A stretch of 64,000 nucleotides of DNA from positions 794,501 to 858,500 of the forward strand of contig WHUZ01000007.1 of NCBI GenBank assembly GCA_015179045.1, given 5' to 3'. The notes beneath the pieces were generated by a model, which made no database searches, was not told the origin of the DNA, and saw nothing but the letters and a program-made list of their open reading frames with translations. This document shows, in pieces, positions 1 through 11,500 of this stretch. The DNA comes from Kalaharituber pfeilii (Eukaryota > Ascomycota > Pezizomycetes > Pezizales > Pezizaceae). The translations under genes were made by a program, and so were the position numbers. Numbering within the stretch: the stretch's first letter is position 1; each line of letters starts with the position of its first letter.

Positions 1-1319
1 ATGCAGGGGATATCGAGGTTCTATCATATCAAAGTCAACTGAGTTACTAGAGGCATTAATTACTATTCAACTGCTACTATAGTACTCCAACATTGATAAG
101 CTATTGATAGTAACCTGATGTTCACGTCTCACTGTGATGCTTTGGAAACGTGTCACCCACTGTATACAATACACACCTTAAAAGGGTATCGCAAGGGACA
201 CGTGATCAAACGGGGCGAAAATTAAAATGTTTTATTCAAATTATGATCTAAATTCTTATTTCCCTTGTTCTCAGTCCTAACTTCATTTCCCTAGACGCTA
301 TTTCAGACTTAACTGTCGTTGGTGCTAAATGACTGGGCTCCTTGTTAGCTATTCATCGCAAATCGTTTCGGGAAAGAGGTCAGATAAAGAAGAGCTTGCA
401 ATCAAGTCAAGCCGGAACACAATAGATAAGCGATTTGTGTTGCCTAAGAGGTAATAGAAAAAGAAAAACAAAGAGGATAAAACAACGGCGGTATAGTTAT
501 GGTAATTTAGCGCATATCACACGTAGAATATGGTACACGGAAGATGAAGATAAGCCCCCTCCACAGGCTCTCGATCGTAAAGGCACTAGCTGATGATAGT
601 TGCATGCACAAAGTCATGACATGAAATTGAATTTTGTCGTGGCAGTACCTAATACGGTGAGTAGCTCTTTCTGGGTATGAAGACATGTAGTCTCTACTAT
701 CAGAGAAGATTACTATGTCCCGTGTTGTGTGGCATTCGGACAGTTATCTTGATAGGAAGCGGTGTGACGCGTCAACAAAGCGTAACAATCTTGCTGTATG
801 ACTGCAATACGCCTTCGTCAATTTGTGACGAAATAAGGAGCGCGACTGTTTTATTTATTTATTTATTTGTTTTTTGAAATAATTAGACACTTATGCCGGT
901 TGCTGGAAACGAGATGCATTGGTACCAGGCGTAGTAGGAGTGTGAATCTTTTATCAGTCCTGCCTTTGTCCTATGAAGAGATCTGTCAATAAAACATAAT
1001 CTTATATGCAATAATCATAAAGAGGGGAGGGGAGCGGGGTTCATATTTGAACAAAAGGTAAAGAAACATGGTGAATTTCTTTGTTCAAGTAGTTATTTCA
1101 TTGTCTGCGCTAAATCTTGGAAAGCTGTGCATATGGATTATTGTAGCGACGGCTCAATTGATGGTGCTAATGATGAAGAACGACCAACACGGCTGCGAAG
1201 TGATGCGAAGACTGAAGTGTATTATTGTAATTCTGATTTTCGAATATTGCATGCGTGAATCTCTCTGAAGGACACTGAGCTCTGAGAATAGGAAATAACA
1301 CACATAATGCTGAATTGAT
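1..1319. other. Intergenic, nothing recognised
   Basis: No open frame here is long enough or protein-like enough to support a gene. The sequence is mixed, moderately AT-rich, with a short TTTATTTATTTATTTG run near 848-866. No hairpin, terminal repeat or RNA gene was recognised. Confidence 0.5.
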
Positions 1320-1960
1320 ACAGAACGAAGATGAATGCCGAAGTTGTCCTGTTGCACATCAAGATACTTCTTTACCAGTCTCAGAAGACTTCGAGACTAT
1401 GAAGGTAGTTCCGTTGCGAACATGGACCAAAAAAACATGATTGATGACCAGTTCGCCGTAAACGTATCCTATCGTTCGCTTCGATCCGGACGACATGACA
1501 AGTTGGTGCACTGTATCTGAACTCCCAACGGGCTTGAGTCCGAAATTACTGAGGTTGTGATTGACAATGGAATGAAAACAAGAGTTGCGAAAAGCCGTGC
1601 AGAGGGCAAAGGTTGACCAGAGCGCGAAAGCAAAATACATTGAAGGTGGAACTCGAAGAAGCCAGGCATTAGCTGTTCAACAAGTGTTGAGATCATACAA
1701 AGTGTCCAGGGCCTCGAAATGGAAGGTCACAAGCCGCGACCTTCCAAACGCCTTGGACTGAAGCTGTCTATGTGGTGCAATATTTCCGATTTACCGATGG
1801 CAGCAGGATTGAGATCTGGACTTGAAATACACAAATTGAAAGTCGTTGACGGACATTTCCCGACTCTGTTCCACTCGAATGCTGCCGTGGCCGAAGACGC
1901 TTTGAGAGTCTTCTGCTCTCATTGGTGCCTCTGAAAAGAGTTCGCTCAAGACCCTGTAAC
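1320..1960 (+). pseudogene. Broken coding-like stretch, family unknown
   Basis: Three overlapping forward-strand segments read like protein but are in different frames and end in stops. The first, about 1332-1440, contains DECRSCPVAH and ends at a TGA just after a run of seven A's. The second, about 1441-1617, contains IDDQFAVNVSYRSLRSGRH, then one TGA, then TEVVIDNGMKTRVAKSRAEG. The third, about 1571-1761, contains KYIEGGTRRSQALAVQQVL and ends LPNALD-stop. A further bit, AVYVVQYFRFTDGSRIEIW, follows in a shifted frame. No plausible introns join them. I infer a decayed gene or transposon fragment; I do not recognise the family. The alternative is chance composition. Confidence 0.3.
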
Positions 1961-2347
1961 GTCGCCCGATCCCTTTTGCACTTTTGGGGAACATAGGAAA
2001 ATTACGTAATAGAGAAACAAGCAAAACAAAAGTAAAGAAAAATGGGGAGATATGAAAGACAGGTGAGGTTAGATTACATGCCAGAAGACAGTGGGTTATC
2101 AAGACTTCTGCTCAGATATGAAAAGACAAAACACCTAATAACGGACAGAAAACTTTCGAGGATAGTAGAGATTGTTCAGCGTTAGCCAGTTGCCTCGAAT
2201 TATCAAATTGCAGAAACAAATGGCGGGCAGTTGGCGCCGGTCGATCTCATCAAACCTCAAAACATATTACCATGGTAGTAAAAAAGGAGATAATTGGATG
2301 CTGAAGCTCAACAAGATCATTGGCAAAACTATCTGGGAATGTAAAAT
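1961..2347. other. 3' flank of the RRM gene, nothing recognised
   Basis: Purine-rich, A-rich DNA between the broken coding stretch and the stop codon of the RRM gene. It probably includes that gene's 3' untranslated region on the minus strand. No separate feature is visible. Confidence 0.4.
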
Positions 2348-3533
2348 CTATCTCCTGGAGTAAGCATCGCGGTCACCCCTCGGCTCGTCTCTATAATAAT
2401 CCCTTCCGCTGGAAGCAGTTACTGGAACCCTGTCGTCTGCAGAGCCTCCAGCGCTCCTCGACGAGTATCCGCCGTCTCGACCGCCGTCTCTATCATAATA
2501 GCTGCGGCGGTCATCGCGAGATGAGTACCTATCCTCACGTCCTGAGCTGGCATAACGGTCAATTCCACGAGGGGGTGGGGGTGGGTAATCATCCCTCGAG
2601 TCACGAGAGCGATAATAACGATCACTGCCACGATCATCATAACGAGAGGAGTATCGATCATCATCATAACGACTTGAATGCGAACGTCCTCCGTAACGAC
2701 GGTCATCATAAGATGAGTAGCGAGGGGGGCACGTCGGAAGTCATCTAGTGGGAAAGCATCAGAATTGCAGTTGTATATCTGGAAACATCGATACCTACCT
2801 CGCTTGGGCGGACCGAAGTATTTGCCGGGAGTAGGAGTTCTAGGTCTGTTTCTTCTGGCCTTCTCAATGCTCAGGGTTCTACCCTCAAATTCCTCACCTT
2901 GCAGCCCTTCCTTTGCGGCATCTGCTTGTTCAAGGGTTGCCATCTTGACAAAACCAAATCCACGGGATTCCTTTGTATGCGGATCAACCATGATCTGGCA
3001 CTTCTCAACTTCACCATACTTACTGAAGAGACGGGTGACATCGTCCTCAGTCAGGCGTGGATGGATACCAGTGACAAAGAGGTTGGTTCCAGTGTTCCTA
3101 GCCTCATTACCATTACCTTGAGCACTAGTTGAGGATGATGTATCCATCGCACGAGAATCAGATGGTGGTGCTCTGTTTCCATGCGTTAGTCACAGGTTGT
3201 GAGGGATGGGGATATGAGTATACGTACCTGTCATCTCGTGCTCGAGCCCCTGGCGACACACTGCGTCTCCTGTCCCTACGTGGAGAATCGTCTCTCGTCC
3301 CACGGGGGGATGGGGATCGATCACCCCTAGACGGATAGTCGCGAGAGTCTGTCAACTGTTAGTCTTATCTGAGCTGCTGAGTATGACTGGCTGCGGGATA
3401 ATGAGCTGCTCTGGCTGACGCGACACTGTGCCACAGAAAGATGTAATTGCGGTGTGAACGTGGATGTGAATGAGCTGTGATAACTGGACATACCCTCGTA
3501 GCCACCTCGTTCGTTTTCGTAGTCCATGGTCAT
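2348..3533 (-). CDS. SR-type RNA-binding protein with one RRM (Tra2-like)
   Basis: Exons on the minus strand: 3494-3533, 3228-3348, 2799-3172 and 2348-2744, about 310 residues. Exon 2 gives an arginine/serine-rich N-terminus (GDRSPSPRGTRDDSPRRDR). Exon 3 gives one canonical RRM with RNP2 LFVTGI and RNP1 RGFGFVKM. The last exon gives a long Arg/Ser/Asp/Tyr-rich tail (SSRYDDDRYSSRYDDRGSDR). An RS-RRM-RS layout is that of transformer-2-like splicing regulators, so a nuclear pre-mRNA binding role is inferred. The first ATG (3533) is followed six bases later by another (3527), and either could be used. Introns have GTATGT, GTACGT and GTAGGT donors. Oddity: the tail frame is reached only if one base is added to the six-C run at 2724-2729; as given, the spliced frame runs into hydrophobic nonsense. 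The coding sum is 932 nt, one short of a multiple of three. Confidence 0.85.
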
Positions 3534-4440
3534 CTATTTGCGTTCAAGAGATAAAACGAAAAACAAAATTAAGGAAGATATGTTTGAAGGCAAGGGACTA
3601 AAGGGTGCAAAGAATTCTAGTGGGTTGAAAAACGCGCTGGTTATTCAGGGTTGAAGGACAGGTGAAGGGGGGGAGAGGAATGCGCGTCTTTGAACAAAGT
3701 TGAAAGAGGTTGAAAGAGCGATGGCAAAAAATGTAAAAAGGGGAAGAGAAGCTAGCGAAGCAAGTTGGGAAATTGTCTTGGCGTCTGATTACTAATATTA
3801 TAGCACTAACTGCCCCATCACGTGCATGGCCTGTGCAAGTGCGGACAACGGAAAAAAAAAAGTTATACTGTTTTCACATTCCATATCGAGTATTCCCGTA
3901 CTATGGAAGATTTTAGTAGCATAGAAAGAGGAGTTAACCTTACACAAACTGATGCACTGAGGTAATTGCACACTTTAAGCTCATAATACGAACAACACGA
4001 GCACGAGACTAGGAAAACACAATTAGGCTCTTGGGCGGGTAGCACAGTCATTAAGAAAAGAAAACGGCTCTTAAATAAGAGGCATTAATCTGGCACAAAA
4101 GGAGAAAGGTATCAGAGAACGGATATCAGTGAAGTAGCCTTGTAGAACTCAACCAACAATTTAACAAATGGAAATATGCCACCCGAGCGCATCAGTGCCC
4201 AATAGATAAAACAAAGGGAATGGGTATAAACATGGCGTGAACGAGGCTAATGAAAATGACGGGTAGAGATGGTCACAAAAAAATCAAAACGAACTGAAAA
4301 GAGGATGGAAGGGAAAGGCATCAGAAATACAAAATGGAGTGTAGAAAGTGACGGTATTCACACGAAATTCAATGACAATAAACCTGCGAAAAATCCGATA
4401 TAGAAAATATTATGGTATCTCTAGACACGAGAAGCTAATA
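3534..4440. other. Intergenic between two minus-strand genes
   Basis: Contains the upstream region of the RRM gene (A-rich, with a GGTGAAGGGGGGGAGAGG stretch near 3661) and the 3' flank of the SANT-domain gene. No gene, RNA or repeat recognised. Confidence 0.45.
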
Positions 4441-5643
4441 TTATCGCGCCAAAATGCCATCCATGGTACTGTCATCTATATCTTTGAGCAAGCAATATCT
4501 CCCCATTGCAAAGTCCTCTTGGAAGGCATTATTATCGGCAAGATATGCCTTCTCATTGGGTGGAAAATTATGGCTGAAACGGAGCTGCTCACAGAACCTG
4601 TCATTGTAAATTCCGGTTATAGCCGAATTTTCAACGTCCTCAAGAGCTGTAGTATCATCATACTTGTAATGAACACTCTCCTCAGAATCCGAAATGGAGG
4701 ATGGGATGAACGTGCTAGAGTTGACACTGGATGGATGACGATAGGAGGAGTAAGATAGAGCACTATGGAACTGTGGTTTCTCAGCTGGATCATTATATGG
4801 ATCCGACGAGTAATGTCTAGACATCGAAGCAGCCGTGGAATGAGCTCCTCTCGAAACTGAGCATGTTTTGTCTTCTTGGGTGGTTGGTGAAGTTGACTGT
4901 CCAGATTTCATTGGCAGCTTTCCCTGAATGAACAAAACAGATACCTTTACCAGTATCTCATTAGCATGACGCACCAGCATCAAATACTCATATGGCGGCA
5001 ATCAACATACCTTATCCTCAATGATTTCAATAGCGTCCTCTGACATGTTCATTTCCATTGCTAATTTCTTATAAAACTCCGGTGCATGTTTCGCCACCGC
5101 ATTCATTAGCTGATTCTCAAGCTCTGGTTCAATTTTCATCTTGTCTGCCAGCATCATAAGCTTCCATTTCTTTTGCAGAGCGTTCGTAGTTCTCCCAACA
5201 AAGTATTTTCCAGTTTCTTCCCATGACTCTGGCTCTCCATTTCGCCTCTCCCGCAAAAGAATCTCTTCTTCCTTAGACCACTTTTCACCCCTCTTGATAT
5301 CACGATCTACACGATCGCGATCACTGACTGGTGTATCTGACTTTGCTCTTTTTCTCTTTTGGGGCGCCACTTCGAGGGAATTCGCTGAGGGTGCTTTCAA
5401 CTTTGAAGACGATGAGTATGGGACTGTTCTATTGCCGGTATACAAGGACATCTGAAGATTAAAGTATGTAATGTTTGGGGTCTGAGTCTCGTGGCTAAGG
5501 GCTAATCCTTTGGGGCGACTGATAGCGAATGGAATACTGCCTTGCGTTGGGGGGCGCTTAGACATATAAGCATCAAAACTCGTTTGGGGATGATTGCTGC
5601 CTTGAGACTTATTGCGCTTATGTACTCGACCCGATTGACGCAT
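4441..5643 (-). CDS. Myb/SANT-domain protein of unknown function
   Basis: Two exons, 5011-5643 and 4441-4923, joined over an 87-nt intron (donor GTATGT, acceptor TTCATTCAG), give 371 residues. A single Myb/SANT-like helix-turn-helix lies at about residues 117-160 (EKWSKEEEILLRERRNGEPE, then GRTTNALQKKWKLM), with the regularly spaced tryptophans of that fold. It is preceded by a basic, NLS-like stretch (QKRKRAK). An acidic helix-rich segment (MNMSEDAIEIIEDK) falls at the exon junction. The second exon is Ser/Thr/Tyr-rich and probably disordered. Single SANT domains bind DNA or histone tails, so a nuclear role is likely; I cannot name an orthologue. The start is the first ATG (CAT at 5641-5643), with no obvious upstream exon. 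Confidence 0.8.
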
Positions 5644-7146
5644 TGTATTGGCCCCAAAACAGAACTGACAAAAAAATGAAGTATCTCCAGTTTGAGGGGG
5701 CTGCCGCGAGTTATGAAGAGAGAAGCTTAGCCTCTGTGTGTTTTGCGATATTTCTCAACAGCAGGTATCACCTGTACAGCAAGACAGCTCAGGGCGGCGC
5801 TATCGACCTTGCATTCAATACCGGAAGCTTATACTAGAGCTCGAGGATGCAGCTTCGGGACGGGAGGAGGTATTATGGTACTCTTTAAAAGAAATTCTGT
5901 TAAGAGTTGTTTGCTCGCCTGAAATTCGGCTCAGTAGCCTGGCAGATGAAATCCTCATATAGAAGTACCGTCTGATACACTTAACGCTTGAATTACCTCG
6001 TTAAGAATTCCAAAGGTGCGGATTGAAAAATGCCCTATAAAATTGCGTTTTAGGAGTGCTAAAGGAATTGCACTGGTCCCTACCAACCTTTTCCAAAATA
6101 TGACTCCGAGTCAGTACATGGTCTCAGAGACCAATGTCCTAGGTGCCAATTATAACCAGTAGTTTGACACCTTAAAATATGCCCGCTGCCCCGTTTTATG
6201 AAATGTCAGTTCACTGCATAGCTGAACTATCCCTTTTGATTTGCTTGTAACTCCAATGACTTTTAACGTCATGAGCCAGAATGGGCCAAGGTATGGATTC
6301 TACTGAACGGCAATGGAGTCAACGCGCCACAATATGGTTGGGGAACGAGAACAAGGTATATGCGAATTTGAGAGGAATCAGACTCGGGTTGTGGGTGACG
6401 GTTCTCAGGAAAAGCATTAGTACAACCAATAGCTCTAAGAATTAAGGTTCTGTGAAGACAACTGCCAGCAGCAGCTAAGATTGTAGTTTCTCAGACATAA
6501 ACAGTGGTAAGAACAGACAGAGTGCTAGCGCTATGAGTAGTGTATATTTGATTGCGATATGAGTGAGGTGAGTTGCGAGTGCTAAGAGCATAATATGTGC
6601 GTCTGTGTGTGATTGATGCACTCCTCCTACTAAGTTACATCCCTATTGCCTAAGGTGAATGCGGATGGGCGAATAAGGGAGACGGAGGAGATTCGAAAAT
6701 CCAGAATAGTGGTAAAGTAGGTAAAGTGGAGAAGTGTGTAATGCCAACTAAATCATATATGATTGTCCCGTCAACGACATTCCGAGGCGGTAGTCGCCCT
6801 TACAGTTTTGATGGGTCTAATACATTGTGCTTTGTTAGAGGGACAGCTCGGAATGCTTAAGAGAAAAGGTACATTGCACGTACACCATGATGGACGAAGT
6901 TGCTGTTTGCTAAACCACAGCCTTCAGTTCTGGGAGCAGGGAACGCAGAGAAGAAAGGACAATGCGGGCAAAGCGAGGTCTCAGATGTTGTGTAATGGTA
7001 TATCTGCAAGTGGATAAGCAGTTTGCAAGATGATGGTTTCTAGGAAATCCAACGCCCGTTGAGGATTCCCAGCGGGGAGTGGATAGAGCAAGTAAGTACT
7101 TAACATAGACCCTTACAAATAAATAATTAACATATGGGCGCGCTAC
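5644..7146. other. Intergenic, nothing recognised
   Basis: Upstream region of the SANT-domain gene and further unassigned DNA. Frames here are short and not protein-like. The 3' end abuts a small TA-flanked inverted-repeat element at 7147. Confidence 0.4.
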
Positions 7147-7279
7147 TACAGGTGACCCTGGCTATAATGAAGGTCAAGAATCCGAAGATTCTCTTCACTA
7201 TAACCAGTTTTCACTATAGCGGGGGCACTTTCTTTGCCTGTGTATACAAAAATCTCGCCCATCCCCAGGGTCACCTGTA
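7147..7279. mobile_element. Small MITE-like element, Tc1/mariner-pogo type termini
   Basis: The ends are a perfect 15-bp inverted repeat: TACAGGTGACCCTGG at 7147-7161 and its complement ending at 7279. Both termini start with TA followed by CAG, as expected for Tc1/mariner (pogo/Tigger) elements inserted at TA. Total 133 bp, no coding capacity. The interior has CTATAATGAAGG and CACTATAACC segments resembling the subterminal repeats of the larger elements at 33271 and 41111, so I infer one related family. Confidence 0.6.
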
Positions 7280-7554
7280 CTCTCTGTGTCACGCTGGGTA
7301 TCATTCCACACTCGAAACTGGTGTTTTGCCACGCCAAGAGATACTGTACATCACATACAATGTAGCGTTCTCTACAGTAGTAGTTCATGACTGGCCACCT
7401 CCACTTGTGCCCATGCATGCTGTGCAATATGGCACTGTACGAGACGACCGGGGAGCTAGGTTCTGTAGTTTTCAGATGAACCTATGAACCCTGTGATGTC
7501 ACAAACCTCGTAGTGCAAGTAATTTAATGAACAAAAATTGAAGTAAATACAAAA

Positions 7555-8000
7555 TCACAAAACCGCATCACCATCCTTGGCCCATCCTTGGCCGATCTTA
7601 CTCAGCGAGTTCCTCTCCGGATCCCAAAGCACGTCATATCTCTTCATCCCATCTTCTCCCACTTCAATCACTCCATGGCATGGAACACTCACGAAATCCC
7701 CTCCCGCCGCCCATCCATCCACCCGCCATGTACCGTTGCTGCTAAGCCATACCTCTTTTTTCTTTGTTCTCAAAAAATAGTACTCGCTTGTAGCATAATG
7801 CCATGGCGAGACTAAACCACACCCCGACAGCTAGATGCAGGGTTTGCCGCACTGTCCGTTGCAACAAGTCTCGAGACTGCCGCCCGCAGTTGATAACGGC
7901 AGACACATGGACTCATGGAACACAGCCATATACTCTCACAGCCCTTGCAACTTCTGCAGCGATCCACAATTCCCAGCGACCTGGGAAACGCATGGAACAA
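7555..8000 (-). pseudogene. Coding-like fragment, C-terminal part of an unknown protein
   Basis: Reading leftward on the minus strand, a frame from about 7830 to a stop at 7555 is strongly protein-like: it includes VSPWHYATSEYYFLRTKKK, VWLSSNGTWRVDGWAAGGDF and KRYDVLWDPERNSLSKIGQG, and ends AKDGDAVL. It has no ATG start. Upstream, in other frames, are two more protein-like bits, RFPGRWELWIAAEVARAVRV near 7990-7920 and YQLRAAVSRLVATDSAANP near 7890-7830. They do not join by a clear intron. I infer either the last exon of a gene whose upstream exons I cannot place or a decaying copy. The family is not recognised. Confidence 0.35.
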
Positions 8001-8009
8001 ACTAATTGA

Positions 8010-8147
8010 CTGGTATACATTTTTTCAATTTCAAAGGTACGCATTATTGATAAGAGATAATAGTACCTGATGTCATGCTGCTGTCCCTCTTTCCGGAATA
8101 ATTCTAAACAGTAGAAACAATCGCGGACGGAATCTCCGCCACAAAAA

Positions 8148-8183
<36 letters not shown>

Positions 8184-8521
8184 GGGTTAAACGTATACAC
8201 AGACTCGAGGGAAAAGAAAAAAGAAACTACAAATGAACATTGACAAACGCGCGCACACACACACACACACGCACAGACCTGGAGAACGATGGAGAAACAA
8301 CGGAAGAAGGGGAAAAACATAAAGGAAAGATAAACATAAACAAGAAAAACAACACGCAAATTTTACAAACAATCCACAGATCCACACACAATGAAGTTTT
8401 CACCGTTTGAACGTCTCCGTCATTCATACCAAAGAGCACATACTCCAACCAGAATCACATTCCACACATTCTACTCATTAACAACTTGCAACGAAAAATC
8501 CTTTTGATCACCAACCCCCAC
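8010..8521. repeat. Low-complexity 3' flank of YTA7: poly(A) and CA repeat
   Basis: Holds a 31-base A run (8151-8181) and a (CA)n run (about 8252-8270), embedded in A-rich DNA that lies just downstream of the YTA7 stop codon and probably includes its 3' untranslated region. Frames rich in Val/Cys/Phe here are products of the repeats. Confidence 0.6.
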
Positions 8522-11500
8522 TCAGAAGTCGTCTATGCCTCTAGGCATATAGGATTGCATGTCCCCGATGTCTTGTAAAACCTCTCGTAATGTATTCTTT
8601 ACCTGACCCAGAACGTCAGTTCTGTTCCAATTGCTGCGATTTACCCAAATTGTCTCCATAAGTGCAGCATTGACCTGCTCGAGCTGCTCCACTGTGAAAT
8701 CTTGAGTTTTGACAGCAATGTCGTCAGGTAACCGATCGATTGCTTCGATGTTGACGATAAGTGAATTCTCTAACTTGCTGTTGTTGGAAGAGTCAGATTT
8801 ATCAGATATTCTCTCAGGACGTTTAAACTCTCCGCCTTTAAAATCTGCTGGGACAGAGCTGAAATCATGGGCCGGATATGAGCTAATCTGACTATATGGT
8901 AGTGGCTGGGATCCCTGCATTGGGAATGCTTGGCTGCCCTGCCCTCCACTACCTTCAGATGAAGAAAGTACTGCAATATCATATATTAGTTTTATGCAAC
9001 ATATACTTATAATATGAATGAACTCACCTTGCGTATCTGGGAGCTGAGAATCTGCACTGTCTATGCCGTCAAACTCGTGGAAGTCAGGCATGGATGCTCC
9101 TTGGGTGCTACCAAGACTATATCTGCCGTTGCTTGATGAGTTTTGTGTGAATGCAGATGCCCCACTGGACGTCCGCTGGGACGAACGCAAGTCAGAGGGG
9201 CCCTCAGCAAGCAATGCGTCCATATGCATTTTCGCCGTCAACGGTCCGTGGACTGAGGTAGTTGTGCTGGAGTAGTGTAGGTACGTAGGATGGGATGACG
9301 GGGGTGCAGTATGATACGCCTGTGTAGCATAGCTTCCATTACTTGAACTACTATTGCTCATTTCCACATCCTGGGGCGACTGAAATTGAGGCTGCATAGG
9401 GGCCAGCTGTGGTGGTGGGGTAGAGTGAGAAACTCCGTTCGTTAGAGAGGTACTATTTGAAGTATCGACCTCCGTTGGCTTTGATCTATCCGGTGAAATG
9501 AGATTCTGCAAGTCTGCAGACTGTGAGGCTTTACTAGGGCTTCCGTAATTCTTTGGACTTCGTTCACCATTGGAAATTCCATTGCTGCTGATACCAGAAA
9601 CTACTGCTGCTGCGGTGGCTGCTGCAGCGGCAGCGTGAACCGCGGCTGTACTTTCTGCAACTTTCTTCGCTTCCTTAGCCGCTCTTTTTGTCTCCTTGGC
9701 ACGTTGCTTCTCAAGTTGCCGCTGGTAGAGCCTTTCGCACTCCGCCAACCAGTTGGGGTCCTTGGTTTCCAGATCAGTCACAAAGACCTCAGCATTAGCA
9801 ACCATCTCATTTGCTCGCAGTATCCTCTCCTTGTCCGTGCCTAGAGTCTGAGCATCTATGGCAATAAGTTTGATATCGTCAAGGAACTGCCTTGGGAGAC
9901 AGTAGTAGCCATTTGACACGCGCAGTGCAATGATATCGACATCAATATTGTAATACTTCTTCCCGGTGTCAACTTCAAGTACCATTGGCGCGCCATGCTT
10001 ATCGGCTGTTATCTCATAAGGCTTGTGTACAGGAACAGCTATGTCCGAAGTAACAACTTCCTCCGATGGCGGCTCTTGCTCCTTGCCAAGATTAATCAGA
10101 AGCTGGTGGTCAATAACTGGCTTTTTCAGTTTCTTGTAACGCTGCTTGGTCTGGTCAATCCATCCCATAAGCCCAATGCGTAGCCAGTTGCGTATCTGTC
10201 CATCCCTGCGAGCTTGAGCTTCGAGTTCCTCCCTAGTCGGTTGGTGAGGTGGTGATGGAGGAGCTCTTGGAAGCTCTTCAATCTTCCGTTTGGGGCGATT
10301 TGTAGGATCAGGAAAGTCTGATGGTGATTTTTTGATGTGGGATGCCAATGGTTTGAAATATGCCGTTCGAGCTTCCGTTGATGGTACTATGAGCTCATAA
10401 CGGTTTGCTTTCGTGTATCCAAAGAAGTCGCTTAGCATTTTTGGGTCGAGGTCTTTGATTGGACTTTCCACAATTCCAACCAGCATAATTGGGTCACTTG
10501 GAGGGATGCTCCTAAGAAGACCAATAAAGGTCTCTACAACGTGTGCACCCATCGTGTGGTACCACGTGTCCATATTTGGAATGAATATGACACTTGGTTT
10601 ATGCCTCTTAACCTCAACAAAGTATTGAATCACAGCAGCTTCTGGAGACTATTCAATCACACAAATTAGCTTTGCAACGTGCCACAAAAGGATGATAGAA
10701 GAACGTTACCCTCATTGGATCGCTCTGTAATGTTGCCATATCAAAGCTCTGCACATGGAACCCTTCAAAGTGATGTAAGAGGGCACCAGCTAAATATTGC
10801 TGACCCATCCCTGCTGGACCATGAACAAGTAAACGTGGGCGGAATATCCTCGCATTTTCGAAATCCGTCAACATCTTCTCCCTCTCAAAGCCACTTGCAG
10901 GATCGGGATCATCCTCATACATGGCTTCTTCCAATACAGTCATTCTTTTAAGCTCAGGAAGAAGCTTTTTGAGTGCCTTTTTGATGCCATCGAGAGGTCT
11001 CTGCAAAAGCGGTTCGATGTGTTTTGGCAGAGGAGCTGCGCCAGAGGATGTAGAACGTTCGGATGAGGGGACAATTTCTATGTAGCACCAAGATTGTTAA
11101 TTTTGACATTCAAAACTTTGGATAAAGCAATGAAAAAATAATTATACATACTCTTGATTGCCTTTAAAAAGTCTGCAGCAACAATTTTGATTTTTGTTGG
11201 ATCAATAATATACTTATCCCATGAGGTATATAGTTGCGGATACACCCTCTGCACGGCGTTCAAGGCAGCCTCAGTACACATTCCCTGTTCACATTCAACA
11301 GTTAGATTGCGCATCCAGGCATAAAGGCTAATTTTGCAATACAACATACTCTAATATCAGCACCACCAAATCCCTTAGTTTGAATCGCTAGTTCCTTCTT
11401 GAACTCATCCGACAATGGAGGAATCCAATTTTTGGTGTGAATATCGATAATCTTCAACCGCCCATTCACATCTGGCAACGGGAAGTAAAATTCTCTATCG

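Noticed and set aside
2419..2748. Unspliced hydrophobic C-terminus of the RRM protein and the opposite-strand His/Asn-rich frame
   Set aside because: The shifted frame gives a long Arg/Ser/Tyr/Asp-rich tail typical of SR proteins; the others are its frame shadows.
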